Positions 16,608 through 27,700 of a stretch of DNA of 55,631 nt are shown piece by piece. Origin of the DNA: Pseudarcicella hirudinis (lineage in GTDB: Bacteria; Bacteroidota; Bacteroidia; Cytophagales; Spirosomataceae); the NCBI RefSeq assembly GCF_900115665.1, contig NZ_FOXH01000023.1, positions 26,284 to 81,914 on the forward strand. The letters run 5' to 3'. A program made the translations under genes and the position numbers. Under the pieces are notes generated by a model. It saw only the letters and a list, made by a program, of their open reading frames with translations, was not told where the DNA came from and ran no database searches. Numbering within the stretch: the stretch's first letter is position 1; the number at the start of each line of letters is the position of its first letter.

Positions 16608-17243
16608 ATGGATAAATTATCAGCGGACGATTTGATTTACGGATATATAAATGGGATTTTTCCAATGGCAGATACTGATGGAACTTTATATTGGTATTCG
16701 CCTGATCCCAGGGCAATAATTCCTATTGACACCTATAAATCGCACAAATCCCTGAAGCCTGTTCTGAATAAAAATATTTTTGAAATAAAGATCAATGCCG
16801 ACTTTGAGGGGGTTATGAGAAGTTGTGCTGCACCGAGGGATGATGATGACAGTACCTGGATATCAGATGAAATTATAGAGGCTTATTGTGAACTCCGGAA
16901 AATGGGCTTGGCTTTCTCAGTTGAAGCCTATAAGGATGGCCGGCTGGCAGGAGGACTTTACGGCGTCTCTATTGGCTCTGCTTTTTTTGGAGAGTCTATG
17001 TTCTACACGGTTCCGAATGCCTCTAAAGTAGCTTTTCATTACCTGATCGGGATTTTAAGAACGCAGGGTTTTATGTTGCTGGATACTCAATTTATTAACG
17101 ATAATGTCCGTCGTTTCGGAGCAATTGAGATCCCCAGAACCGAATACATGAAATTGCTGAAAAAAGCCCTTGATAAGAACAGCATTTTCAGGCTGGATAA
17201 TTCAGAAAATCTGGCAGACAATCCCCTTCCTTTCCTGAATTAA
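16608..17243 (+). CDS. aat: Leucyl/phenylalanyl-tRNA-protein transferase
   Basis: The protein has 211 residues. The family signatures are GYINGIFPMAD near the N-terminus, WYSPDPRAIIP, CAAPR (about residue 75), WISDEIIEAY and the GES-type segment GSAFFGESMFY. It transfers Leu or Phe from tRNA to N-terminal Lys/Arg of proteins and marks them for ClpS/ClpAP degradation (N-degron pathway). It is transcribed divergently from the arginine operon and is probably independent of proB. Confidence 0.95.
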   Translation: MDKLSADDLIYGYINGIFPMADTDGTLYWYSPDPRAIIPIDTYKSHKSLKPVLNKNIFEIKINADFEGVMRSCAAPRDDDDSTWISDEIIEAYCELRKMGLAFSVEAYKDGRLAGGLYGVSIGSAFFGESMFYTVPNASKVAFHYLIGILRTQGFMLLDTQFINDNVRRFGAIEIPRTEYMKLLKKALDKNSIFRLDNSENLADNPLPFLN

Positions 17244-17310
17244 TTCTCTCCGGCATTTTAAAGAGATTTTTCATGCTGCTGAACAATGACGGCTCTGCCC
17301 GGGGATTTAC

Positions 17311-17342
17311 TTTGTTCCATTAGCCCTTCTTGTCTATATTTG
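17311..17342 (+). promoter_or_regulatory. Candidate promoter of proB
   Basis: TTTG (17311-17314) is followed after 20 nt by TATATTTG (17335-17342), an exact match to the Bacteroidota TAnnTTTG -7 element. The start would be near 17349, about 24 nt before the proB ATG, and this supports that ATG over one at 17286. Confidence 0.72.
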
Positions 17343-17372
17343 TGCCGGTTTAACCAAGAAATTCTTAAAAAA

Positions 17373-18407
17373 ATGTCCAAGCCAATATTGGTTATAAAGT
17401 TCGGAACAGCATCAATTACTCATAAAACGGGTGAGTTGAATGAGACCATCATTAAAGAAATTGTCCGTCAGATTGCTGTTATTCATGCTGATTATCACAT
17501 TGTTCTTGTGTCTTCAGGAGCGGTGGGAGCCGGGAAAGGCTTTTTAAATAATTATAAAGGAACAATCACTGAGCGGAAAGCAGCAGCAGCTATCGGAAAT
17601 CCATTGCTTTTGGCAAAATATACCCAATATTTCTCTGAATTCGGGATCCCTATTGCGCAAAGTCTTTGCGAGCGTCATCATTTTGCCAACAGAGACCAGT
17701 TCTTGCAGTTAAAGGAAACGTATCAGGAATTGTGGAAAAACGGGATTATTCCGATTGCCAATGAAAATGACGTAGTAAGTAATCTTGAACTGAAGTTTTC
17801 GGATAACGACGAACTGGCTACTTTAATTGCGGCGGGTTTCGGCGCTTCAGCACTTCTGCTTTGTACTTCTGTCGGCGGACTGCTTGATGATAATGGTCAG
17901 ATTATCAGTCAGGTTTCTGAAATTAATCAGGAGATTATGGGTTTTGTTGATACTGATAAATCGGCCTTAGGATTGGGAGGGATGTTATCCAAACTGACAT
18001 TTACCAGGTTAGCTACCCGTATGGGCATAAAAGTTGTCATATTTGGGCTGAAGGTTCAGAATGGTATTATTGAAGCGTTGAATGAAAGATCCGGAACCGT
18101 ATTTTCGGCTCAGGAGGCGAATTTGAACGCCAGACAAAAATGGCTGGGTTCGGGAAGTCTGATTGTAGGGAAAGTCAGCGTGGATGCCGGAGCCGTAAAT
18201 GCTTTGTTCAACAGGAAAAGCCTTTTAGCTGTAGGAGTAAAGAGTATTCCCGGGGAATTTGAGAAAGGAGAGGTTTTCGAAGTATTGGATCAGGAACAGA
18301 ATATTATTGGAATTGCCAGAGCAAAAGTTTCTTCAGAAGAACTACTGGCGAACCTGAAAACACAAAATTTTGAGGTGGCTAATGCCGACGAAATCGTATT
18401 GATTTAA
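17373..18407 (+). CDS. proB: Glutamate 5-kinase
   Basis: The protein has 344 residues from the ATG at 17373 (MSKPILVIKFGTASITHKTG), chosen over an upstream frame start because a promoter lies between them. The amino-acid kinase domain shows KFGTASI, VSSGAVGAGKG, IANENDVVS and SDNDELATLIA. The C-terminal ~80 residues (GSLIVDxGA-like: GKVSVDAGAVNALF, GEFEKGEVFEV) look like a PUA domain. It makes glutamyl-5-phosphate, the first step of proline synthesis. proA is not adjacent. Confidence 0.93.
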   Translation: MSKPILVIKFGTASITHKTGELNETIIKEIVRQIAVIHADYHIVLVSSGAVGAGKGFLNNYKGTITERKAAAAIGNPLLLAKYTQYFSEFGIPIAQSLCERHHFANRDQFLQLKETYQELWKNGIIPIANENDVVSNLELKFSDNDELATLIAAGFGASALLLCTSVGGLLDDNGQIISQVSEINQEIMGFVDTDKSALGLGGMLSKLTFTRLATRMGIKVVIFGLKVQNGIIEALNERSGTVFSAQEANLNARQKWLGSGSLIVGKVSVDAGAVNALFNRKSLLAVGVKSIPGEFEKGEVFEVLDQEQNIIGIARAKVSSEELLANLKTQNFEVANADEIVLI

Positions 18408-18442
18408 TCCAAAAAAATACTATTTTATTCAAAGTATATAAG

Positions 18443-18482
18443 TCCCCGTCAGATTAATTTTTCTGTCGGGGATTATTTTTTT
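18443..18482 (+). terminator. Intrinsic terminator of proB
   Basis: CCCCGTCAGA pairs with TCTGTCGGGG (one mismatch) and is followed by ATTATTTTTTT. Beyond it, up to the susC start, the sequence is AT-rich with no gene. Confidence 0.82.
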
Positions 18483-18721
18483 CAAAGCAGTCATATTTAG
18501 TGAATATCCGGAGAAAGTTTTCGGTTAAATGGCCTTTAAAACCGCAAAAACAGAGAAATTAAGCAGTTTTGGCATAAATTCTTAATTCAGAAATTTTACA
18601 TAGTTTTTACAATGGAATCACTTTTTTTCGACATAAATTTCAATTTTGTTTGACTTTTTCAGCGTATATGTGTTTTTTTAAAGCATAAAAGTACTAATTT
18701 ACAACTTTGTTAAAAGTCAAT

Positions 18722-18761
18722 TAATATTCTATTCATTCATCTAATATTCTATTCATTCATC
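18722..18761 (+). repeat. 20-bp tandem direct repeat just upstream of susC
   Basis: The 20-nt unit TAATATTCTATTCATTCATC occurs twice head to tail (18722-18741 and 18742-18761) and ends 15 nt before the susC ATG. Inside each unit ATTC also recurs. It lies in the presumed 5' untranslated region or promoter. Confidence 0.9.
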
Positions 18762-18776
18762 AAACTAATCTTCTTT

Positions 18777-21700
18777 ATGAGAAAAATTCTTCTATTGAGT
18801 TTTCTTTTCATTATTTCTATGGGAGCCTCTGTAATGGCTCAGGATAGAAGAGTGACAGGGAAAGTAACATCTTCATCAGACGGTTCTCCCTTGCCGGGCG
18901 TTTCGATTACGTTAAAGGGTTCAACCAGGGGTACTCAAACGGATGCTATCGGACAGTATTCAATTTTAGTGCCTTCTTCGGAGTCTGTTCTGACCTTTAG
19001 TTTTGTTGGTTTTAAAACTGAAAGCGTAGTCGTCGGCGTGAAAAACAAACTGAATATTTCGCTGGAAGATGACAGCCAATCGCTGAACGAAGTGGTTGTA
19101 GTCGGTTATGGAACGGTTCAAAAGTCTTCTTTAACCGGAAATATTGCCAAGGTCTCATCAAAAGACATTCAGAATGTTCCTGTAAACTCTATCGAACAAT
19201 CTATTCAGGGTAAAGCTGCCGGGGTATTTATTGAAGCAGGAAATGGAAAATTAGGTCAGGGTATCAAAATGCGTATCCGTGGTTCTTCTTCTGTAACAGC
19301 CGGAAATCAGCCATTATATGTAGTGGATGGTATCCCGATTATTACAGACAGCCAATCGAATACTTCTTCTCCGACAAACCCGCTTGCTGATATTAACTTT
19401 AACGATGTGGAGTCGGTTGAAGTGCTAAAAGATGCTTCTGCGGCAGCAATTTATGGAGCGAGAGCATCGAACGGGGTAGTTTTAATTACAACGAAACAGG
19501 GAAAAGTTGGTAAAACAAATTTCGAGCTTAATTACTATACAGGTATCAGTAATGCAACCGGACACAGAGATTGGTTGAATACTGCTGAATATGTTGAATT
19601 ATTTAAAGAAGCAAGAGCTAATGCCGGACTTAGTCTGTCAGGTGGTGAAAGTCGTTTTACCCGTTACGCAGTAGGAGAGAGAGAAAGATGGGAAAACCCG
19701 GCTTCTCCGAAATATACAAGTACTAACTGGGAAGATCAGGTTTTGGTACAGGGAGATGTGAAACAGCTTGACCTGAATGTAAGAGGAGGAAATGACAAGA
19801 CGATATTTTATGCTTCAGGAGGTTATAACAAAACCAACGGTATTCTGATCAAAAACAGTTTTGAGAGAATCTCCGGCCGTTTGAACCTTGAACATAAAGC
19901 GACAGAAAAAATATCTCTGGGGGTAAACTTCAGTTTGGCTAAAACTACCAATAACCGTTTGTCAAATGATAATGCCTTCTCTACCCCAATGCAGATTGTT
20001 GCTTTGGCACCACTCTCTCCGGTAATTGATCCTAGAACAGGCATACCTACTGATACTTATGATGGAGCAAACGTAACTCAATATTACAACCCTTTGATAA
20101 ATGTTGATTATTCATCTAATGTAACAACGGTTTACCGAAGCATTGGTAATGTGTTCGGGAAATATAAAATTCTGGATGGCTTATCTTTCAGAACAGAATA
20201 CGGATATGATCTTTTGATCCAGAATGAAGAAACGTATTATGGTACAGAAACGAAGCGTAATAATTCAACTTCTCCAAACGGGGTAGGAGATAACCGTTTT
20301 GTTCAGATTTTTAACTACAATACCAATAACTTCTTTAATTACAATAAAACTTTTGCAGAGAAACATGCAGTTGATGCGACTTTAGGTATGAGTTATCAGG
20401 AGTCGAAACGTGATGTGACTTATGTAGAAGGAAAAGCATTCCCTTCGAGTAGCTACAAGCAGATTATTGCTGCTGCACAGAAAACGGATGGAACTTCTGA
20501 GGAAACAGCCTTTGCATTTCTTTCTTATTTTGCTAGGGTAAATTATAAATTGGATAATCGTTATTTATTGTCTTTGAGCGGAAGAGTTGATGGTTCTTCC
20601 CGTTTTGGAGCAAACAGCCGTTACGGATTTTTCCCTGCTGCTTCTGCCGGTTGGGTAGTTTCAGAAGAAAACTTTATGAAAGATCAGCATACGCTGAGCT
20701 TCCTGAAATTGAGAGCAAGTTATGGTTTAACCGGTAATGCTGAAATTCAAAACTTCAAATCAGCGGCTTTGTTTAGCGGAGATGCAGGTTATGCTGGTGT
20801 TCCGGGTCAAAGACCTTCTCAGATTGCCAACCCTGATCTTAAATGGGAAACCACCGCACAAGCTGATCTAGGTATTGAATTTGGTTTGCTGAAAGACAGA
20901 ATTTCAGGTGAGATTGATGTTTATTCAAAAAATACTACTGATTTATTGCTGAACGTAAATGTTCCCGGCACAACGGGTTTCAAAACACAGTTACGTAACA
21001 CTGGTAAACTGGAGAATAAAGGGTTTGAATTTGTATTGAATACCCGCAATATCGTTGGCGCTTTCAACTGGACGACCAGCTTTAATATTGCAACAAATAA
21101 GAACAAAATCACTGATTTGCAGGGACAGGTAATTTCTGGCAGCTTCTTAAGCCGTGCTGTGGAAGGTCAGTCGATAGGTGTTTTCTACGGTCCGGAGTAT
21201 GCAGGGGTTGATCCTAAAAACGGAGATGCTCTTTACTACAAAAATACTGAAGTCAAAGATGCAAATGGAAATGTGACGGGCAGAGACCGTTCTACAACCA
21301 ATGATATCAACGATGCCAGCTATGTAGTAATCGGAAATCCAAACCCGAAATGGATCGGAGGTATTACCAACACAATGAACTATAAAGGAATTGACTTATC
21401 GTTCTCATTTCAGGGCGTTTTCGGAAATGATATTTATAATGGTGGAGGTAAATTCATGTCGGCCAACGGAGATTACTGGGATAACCAGACGAAAGATCAG
21501 CTGACAAGATGGAGAAAACCGGGAGATATCACAAATGTTCCTCAGGCACGTTTTGACTCTCAGAACGGAACGGCTGAGTCATCAAGATACGTATCTGACG
21601 GAAGTTATGTCCGTTTAAAAAATGTAACAATTGGCTATACTTTACCGGCTTCAATCATTAAAAAACTGAATTTGTCTAAAGTAAGAATTTATGCGACGGG

Positions 21701-21848
21701 TCAGAACGTCTTTACCTTCACTAAATACAAAGGTTGGGATCCTGAAGTAAACTCAGATGCTTATTCAACAAACGTAACGCAAGGGATTGACTTCTATTCG
21801 GCTCCACAGGCAAAAACCTTTATTTTGGGAGTTAACATCGGATTTTAA
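18777..21848 (+). CDS. SusC/RagA-family TonB-linked outer membrane transporter
   Basis: The protein has 1023 residues. It has a signal peptide, then a carboxypeptidase-D-regulatory-like domain (RRVTGKVTSSSDGSPLPGVSI, about 25-105), the SusC plug (VGYGTVQKSSLTG, DGIPI, EVLKDASAAAIYGARASNG, about 110-240) and a long β-barrel ending in ILGVNIGF. With TonB energy it imports oligomers held by its SusD lipoprotein partner, encoded next. No glycoside hydrolase, peptidase or regulator accompanies the pair, so the substrate cannot be predicted. Confidence 0.95.
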   Translation: MRKILLLSFLFIISMGASVMAQDRRVTGKVTSSSDGSPLPGVSITLKGSTRGTQTDAIGQYSILVPSSESVLTFSFVGFKTESVVVGVKNKLNISLEDDSQSLNEVVVVGYGTVQKSSLTGNIAKVSSKDIQNVPVNSIEQSIQGKAAGVFIEAGNGKLGQGIKMRIRGSSSVTAGNQPLYVVDGIPIITDSQSNTSSPTNPLADINFNDVESVEVLKDASAAAIYGARASNGVVLITTKQGKVGKTNFELNYYTGISNATGHRDWLNTAEYVELFKEARANAGLSLSGGESRFTRYAVGERERWENPASPKYTSTNWEDQVLVQGDVKQLDLNVRGGNDKTIFYASGGYNKTNGILIKNSFERISGRLNLEHKATEKISLGVNFSLAKTTNNRLSNDNAFSTPMQIVALAPLSPVIDPRTGIPTDTYDGANVTQYYNPLINVDYSSNVTTVYRSIGNVFGKYKILDGLSFRTEYGYDLLIQNEETYYGTETKRNNSTSPNGVGDNRFVQIFNYNTNNFFNYNKTFAEKHAVDATLGMSYQESKRDVTYVEGKAFPSSSYKQIIAAAQKTDGTSEETAFAFLSYFARVNYKLDNRYLLSLSGRVDGSSRFGANSRYGFFPAASAGWVVSEENFMKDQHTLSFLKLRASYGLTGNAEIQNFKSAALFSGDAGYAGVPGQRPSQIANPDLKWETTAQADLGIEFGLLKDRISGEIDVYSKNTTDLLLNVNVPGTTGFKTQLRNTGKLENKGFEFVLNTRNIVGAFNWTTSFNIATNKNKITDLQGQVISGSFLSRAVEGQSIGVFYGPEYAGVDPKNGDALYYKNTEVKDANGNVTGRDRSTTNDINDASYVVIGNPNPKWIGGITNTMNYKGIDLSFSFQGVFGNDIYNGGGKFMSANGDYWDNQTKDQLTRWRKPGDITNVPQARFDSQNGTAESSRYVSDGSYVRLKNVTIGYTLPASIIKKLNLSKVRIYATGQNVFTFTKYKGWDPEVNSDAYSTNVTQGIDFYSAPQAKTFILGVNIGF

Positions 21849-21918
21849 TAGAATTTGAAACTCATCTTAACCGGGTTTCAGATTCGGTTTTCCAATTTTG
21901 TTACAAAATTTTTAGAAA

Positions 21919-23259
21919 ATGAAAAAAAGATTAATATATATATCATTACTAGCCAGCTCATTATTAATGGGTTGCGGTAATAAACTTGACATTAAACCTG
22001 TAAATGATATTGACGCTTCTACTGCGCTTACTACTTCCGGTGATATTGAGGCTCTTTTAGTCGGAGCTTATGATTCAATGGGAGACGGAGATGTTTTAGG
22101 AGGTAATATCCAGAGAGATGCAGAACTGATTGCGGATAATGGAGAACTTTCATTTGTGGGTACATTCACTGCACCTCGTGAGATTTTCAGAAAAAAGTTG
22201 CTGAGAGATGACCAGCAGGCTGAAGATACCTGGTTTGACACTTATCGTACCATTAATATTGCCAATAACGTACTGGCTAATACAGGTGTGGTTACTGCTG
22301 CCAAGAAATCAAAAGTAGAAGGAGAAGCTAAATTTATTCGGGGATTAATGTATTTCGAATTAATAAGAGTTTATGCTAAAACTTTCCTGGACGGAAATCC
22401 TTTATCAAATCCTGGCGTGCCATTGGTGTTAGTACCAACCAAACAGGTTGACGGCTCAAGTTTTGTTGGCCGTAACTCAGTTCAGGAAGTTTATGCGCAA
22501 ATTATCAAGGATTTAACTGATGCAGAAAAACTGTTGCCGGTAAGTAATGGATTTTTTGCTACAAAAAATGCCGCAGCAGCTATTTTGTCAAGGGTTTATC
22601 TGATGAGCGGAGATTATGCCAATGCCAGAGATGCGGCTGACAGAGTCATTGCTTCAAAGGTTTATTCGCTGGTTCCGGGTTTTCAGGATGAGTTTAATAC
22701 TGCCAGCAATACTTCTGAAGATATTTTTGCGATGCAGGTTACGGCACAGGATGGTGTTAACAGTTTGGTTACATTCTTTGCTTCTTCTGATAAAGGAGGT
22801 CGTGGTGATATCATTATTGAGGACAAGCACCTTGCATTATATGATGCAAATGATACCCGTAATTTCTTCTATGTAGATGGTGATCGTTTTACCGGAAAAT
22901 GGGCTGATCCTTTTGCTAATGTTAAAATTGCCCGCCTTTCTGAAATGTATCTGACAAGAGCGGAGGCCAATTTCAGATTGGGGACGAAAGTAGGAGCAAG
23001 TCCGGTTGATGATATTAATGTAGTCAGACTTAGAGCCGGAGTTTTACCTGCAAGTTCTGTTACGTTACAGTCAATATTGAAAGAAAGAAGATTGGAACTT
23101 GCTTTTGAAGGTCACTGGATTCATGACATTAAGAGAACCAAAACGACTATTATAAAAGGCACAGATTCATATCCTTTTAACGCGCCGAATTTGATTTTCC
23201 CTATTCCATTGCGTGAGATCAACACCAATAATAAATTGGTTCAGAACGAGGGATACTAG
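21919..23259 (+). CDS. SusD/RagB-family nutrient-binding outer membrane lipoprotein
   Basis: The protein has 446 residues, somewhat shorter than most SusD proteins. The lipobox is SLLMGCG (Cys near residue 19). Family features include TPR-like helices, AEAKFIRGLMYFELIRVYA, and the C-terminal RLSEMYLTRAEANFR and ILKERRLELAFEGHWIHDIKRT. It forms a lid over the SusC barrel encoded 70 nt upstream, and the two share a transcript that ends at the hairpin after this gene. Confidence 0.94.
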   Translation: MKKRLIYISLLASSLLMGCGNKLDIKPVNDIDASTALTTSGDIEALLVGAYDSMGDGDVLGGNIQRDAELIADNGELSFVGTFTAPREIFRKKLLRDDQQAEDTWFDTYRTINIANNVLANTGVVTAAKKSKVEGEAKFIRGLMYFELIRVYAKTFLDGNPLSNPGVPLVLVPTKQVDGSSFVGRNSVQEVYAQIIKDLTDAEKLLPVSNGFFATKNAAAAILSRVYLMSGDYANARDAADRVIASKVYSLVPGFQDEFNTASNTSEDIFAMQVTAQDGVNSLVTFFASSDKGGRGDIIIEDKHLALYDANDTRNFFYVDGDRFTGKWADPFANVKIARLSEMYLTRAEANFRLGTKVGASPVDDINVVRLRAGVLPASSVTLQSILKERRLELAFEGHWIHDIKRTKTTIIKGTDSYPFNAPNLIFPIPLREINTNNKLVQNEGY

Positions 23260-23281
23260 AACTGATACGAGCATTATATTG

Positions 23282-23320
23282 AAAATGGTGGCAGGAAGAT
23301 TATTTCTTGCCACCATTTTT
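23282..23320 (+). terminator. Intrinsic terminator of the susCD pair
   Basis: AAAATGGTGGCAGGAA pairs with TTCTTGCCACCATTTT and is followed by T residues. The remaining ~370 nt up to the glycosyltransferase gene hold nothing I can identify. Confidence 0.85.
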
Positions 23321-23693
23321 GGTTTTAAAAGGGCATTTCATATGTTTTCTCAAACCATTTTATATCCCGCCTGGCCTGAATAAAGGTACATTTCAGTAAA
23401 AAATCCGGAAGCATTACTTTCTATAAAAAAGCAGTGAAGAAATAATAGCCGTTCATTCTGATTATTCCGGATAAATAATAGCAGAAAATGAATGATTTGT
23501 ATCTTAAAATGATGGTTTACTGACCATTGAATAATATATTATAAAATTAGTCATTGCAGGAAAGGATAAAAGATGAAGAATGATTAACTTTAACCAGCTT
23601 TATCAGATACACCTATCCTTCGATCTGCCCGTTTTCACTGCTGAATAATACCTTACATACCAATTAACAAACTTTTGATGTAATTTATGACCC

Positions 23694-24683
23694 ATGAATA
23701 AGGATTTTAAAATATCTGTTGTTATACCCACCTTCAATGAAGTGAGCAATATCGGGATGCTTGTTTCAAAAGCACTCCCCATACTGGAGAATTATGCTGA
23801 GTATGAGATGATTTTTATTGATGACGGAAGTACAGATGGCTCTCTTGCCGTATTAAAAAGACTCCATGAACTGAATGAAAATATAAAATACGTATCTTTT
23901 TCACGCAATTTTGGTCATCAGATGGCTTTGAGAGCGGGGATTGATTATGCTACCGGTGATTGTATCATTACGATGGATGCCGACCTACAACACCCACCTG
24001 AAATGATTCCGGGATTTGTGGAAAAATGGATGGAAGGCTATGAGATTGTTTACACGGTGCGAGAGGAAAGTGATGATGAAACATATTTTAAGAAAATATC
24101 CTCTTCTTTTTTCTATCAGGTAATCAAATTCGTTACAGATATTCCGATTGAGAAGGGCGCCGCTGATTTCAGATTGATAGATAGAAAAGTGGCTGATTAT
24201 ATCATTCAGCTGAAAGAAAAAGATTTATTTCTGAGAGGAGTTATACCCTGGCTTGGTTTCAAACAATATAGAATAGACTATACTCCTGCAGTGAGGTATT
24301 CAGGTAAAACCAAATACTCCTTGAAAAAGATGCTTACACTTGCAGCGACGGGAATAACGTCTTTCTCAACCAAGCCTTTGTATATGTCAGCATTTCTCGG
24401 GTTTCTGATGGTTGGTATTTCGGCATTTTATGGACTTTATGCTCTTTTTCAACATTTGTTTAACCATAATGTCATTACAGGCTGGGCTTCCATTATCATT
24501 TTTACGAGTTTAATAGGCGGGATTCAGTTAATGATGATAGGAGTAATCGGCATTTATCTGGGGAAGATTTTTCAGGAAATGAAAGGGAGGCCGGGTTATG
24601 TTATACAGGATTATGCAGGATTTGTAAGAGGAAAACAGGTTTTCAGCAATTCCGAAAAATATAATTACCGTAATAAAGCATAA
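23694..24683 (+). CDS. Membrane-anchored family 2 glycosyltransferase (DPM1/GtrB-like)
   Basis: The protein has 329 residues. The GT-A fold N-terminal domain shows VVIPTFNEVSNIG, FIDDGSTDGS and the DxD-type ITMDADLQHPPE. Two C-terminal hydrophobic segments (about 225-255 and 265-295) anchor it. Proteins of this type transfer a sugar from a nucleotide donor to polyprenyl phosphate for export and later modification of glycans or lipids. The gene is solitary, so the sugar is unknown. Confidence 0.88.
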   Translation: MNKDFKISVVIPTFNEVSNIGMLVSKALPILENYAEYEMIFIDDGSTDGSLAVLKRLHELNENIKYVSFSRNFGHQMALRAGIDYATGDCIITMDADLQHPPEMIPGFVEKWMEGYEIVYTVREESDDETYFKKISSSFFYQVIKFVTDIPIEKGAADFRLIDRKVADYIIQLKEKDLFLRGVIPWLGFKQYRIDYTPAVRYSGKTKYSLKKMLTLAATGITSFSTKPLYMSAFLGFLMVGISAFYGLYALFQHLFNHNVITGWASIIIFTSLIGGIQLMMIGVIGIYLGKIFQEMKGRPGYVIQDYAGFVRGKQVFSNSEKYNYRNKA

Positions 24684-24712
24684 AAAGGAGTCCGTCAAAC
24701 GGACTCCTTTTT
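24682..24712. terminator. Bidirectional intrinsic terminator
   Basis: AAAAAGGAGTCCGT and ACGGACTCCTTTTT form a 14-bp stem with a very short loop, between the convergent glycosyltransferase and secA genes. Confidence 0.88.
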
Positions 24713-24733
24713 ACACATGTACAGAAGAACTGT

Positions 24734-27700
24734 TTAAGCAATTACGACTGCTAAACCGCCTTCTACGTCTTGTTCTACTGTTTTATACTTCACATTTTCT
24801 TTAATAGAACCATCTTTGTATTGAACAGTAACTCTTTGGTTTCTATCCGCAATTTTAATTGCCTGACGAGGAGCTACTTTTTCAGCGGTTCTATCACTTG
24901 GGTCAATATATTCCTGCTCCTGTGAAGAAGCCAGACCTCCGAGCAAAGAAGAAATAGCATCATCCTTACTGGTCTTTAATTTTGGCTGGGCTGGTTCCTG
25001 ACGGGGAGCTTTCGGAGGGGCAGGTGCTTCCTGGAAATCAGGAATAGCTGCTTTCATCAGAAAACTGATGGTATCTGAATTTACTCTTGCAAGGAATTTC
25101 TGGAATAAATTAACCGCCTCAAACTTATAAATTAACAATGGATCTTTTTGTTCGAATACAGCATTCTGAACAGATTGCTTTAAATCATCCATTTCTCTCA
25201 AATGCTCTTTCCACTCCTGGTCGATCAATGATAATGAAATGAATTTCTCTAATTCCTGAACCACCTCTTTACCTTTGGTATCAAGGGTTTTATGTGCGTC
25301 TGCAAAAATACCTGTAACTACCAGTCCATTGGTAACCGGTACCTGAATTCCGGTATATCCCTGATTGATTGCTTCATTGGCTACATTGATAACCTGGTCA
25401 GCAATAACAGCATTTTTCTCATTATAATGTACCTCAGCTCCGTTATATAACAATTCTGTACGTTTCTGAGCATTTAGTCTTGGGAATTCCTCCCGACTGA
25501 AAGGAGGTTCCATACCAAGAATTTCGATGCATTTTAGCTCAAGCTCTTCATATACCGTATAATTGTTAACTAATTCAGCACAGGTATCGTACATGGTATT
25601 GGCAATATCCAAAGCAAGACGCTCGCCGAACAATGCATTCTGGCGACGTTTGTAAATGGCATTACGCTGATAGTTCATTACATCATCGTATTCCAGCAAA
25701 CGTTTCCGTACCCCAAAGTTATTTTCCTCTACTTTTTTCTGAGCTCTTTCAATAGAAGAGGTAATCATTGAATGTTGAATAACTTCTCCCTCTTCCATAC
25801 CCATTCTGTCCATAACCTTAGCGATACGGTCTGAACCAAATAAACGCATCAGGTTATCTTCCAGTGAAACAAAGAACTGAGATGAACCTACATCCCCCTG
25901 ACGACCTGCACGACCTCTTAACTGGCGGTCAACACGACGTGATTCGTGACGCTCCGTACCGATAATGGCCAGACCTCCGGCATTTTTAGAATCAGGAGAA
26001 AGCTTGATATCCGTTCCACGACCGGCCATGTTGGTAGCAATCGTCACTTTTCCGGATTGTCCTGCTTCAGCTACAATGTCAGCTTCGCGTGCGTGATGCT
26101 TGGCGTTCAGTACATTGTGCGGAATCTTACGGATTGTAAGCATTCTGCTCAATAATTCAGAGTTTTCAACAGAAGTAGTACCTACAAGAACCGGACGTCC
26201 TTTGCTTACCAGATCCTGAATCTCTTCACTTACAGCATTGTATTTTTCTCTTACTGTACGGTAAACTTTATCTTCTTCGTCTTTACGTGCAATAGTTCTG
26301 TTGGTTGGAACTGTCACAACATCAAGTTTGTAAATCGTCCAGAATTCTCCGGCTTCCGTTTCAGCTGTACCCGTCATACCACAAAGTTTGTGATACATAC
26401 GGAAGTAATTTTGCAAGGTAATTGTAGCGTATGTCTGGGTAGCATCTTCAACATTTACACCTTCTTTCGCTTCAATCGCCTGGTGCAAACCATCAGAATA
26501 ACGACGGCCTTCCATTACACGACCAGTCTGCTCATCTACGATTTTTACTTTGTCGTCAACGATGATATACTCAGTATCCTTCTCAAATAAGGTATAAGCT
26601 TTCAGTAACTGGCTTACTGTATGGATTCTCTGAGTTTTGATAGAATAATCTCTGATAAGTGCCTCTTTCTGAATAAGACGTTCCTGTTCGGTGATATTTT
26701 TATCAATCTCTATTTTGTTCAGATCAATCGAAAGATCAGGAAGAACGAAAAAGTCCGGATCTTCATAGTTTCCGGTAATGAATTCAATTCCTTTTTCAGT
26801 AAGCTCAACCTGATTATTTTTCTCTTCAATGGTAAACAACAAAGGAGCATCAGCCTGAGGCATTAATTTCTGGTTCTCAGCAAGGTAAACAGATTCAGTT
26901 TCCTGAAGAATCTGCTTATGGCCTGACTCGGACAAATATTTGATTAATGGCTTGGATTTTGGTAAACCTCTGTGAGCACGGAAAAGTGCCAGACCACCTT
27001 CTTTTTTGTCACCGGCAGCAATCAGTTTCTTCGATTCAACCAACAAATTCTGAACAATCTGTTTCTGTGCATCAACCAGTTTTGAAACTCTTGGCTTGAA
27101 ATCATCAAATTCATGCTCATCTCCTCTCGGAATCGGACCGGAAATAATCAACGGGGTACGGGCATCATCAATCAACACGGAGTCAACCTCATCCACCATT
27201 GCAAAATGATGTTTTCTCTGAACCTGCTCTTCAGGACTTCTTGCCATGTTATCACGGAGATAATCAAAACCGAACTCATTATTGGTTCCGTAAGTAATAT
27301 CGGCCAGATAAGCATTTCTTCTCGCATCGGTATTTGGTTCATGACGATCGATACAATCAACCGTTAAACCATGAAATTCGAATAAAGGAGCATTCCATTC
27401 AGAGTCACGTTTGGCAAGGTAGTCGTTAACAGTAACGATATGAACACCTCTTCCCGCCAGGGCGTTAAGGAATGCCGGAAGGGTAGAAACGAGTGTTTTA
27501 CCTTCCCCGGTAGCCATCTCGGCAATTTTACCCTGATGAAGTACCACACCACCGATCAGCTGAACATCGTAATGAACCATGTTCCATACGATTTCATTTC
27601 CGGCAGCAAGCCATTTATTATGCCATATTGCTTTATCCCCAAGAATTTCAACATTCTTCTTTTTTGAAGCAATAAATTTATCCTCAGTTGTAGCAGTTAC

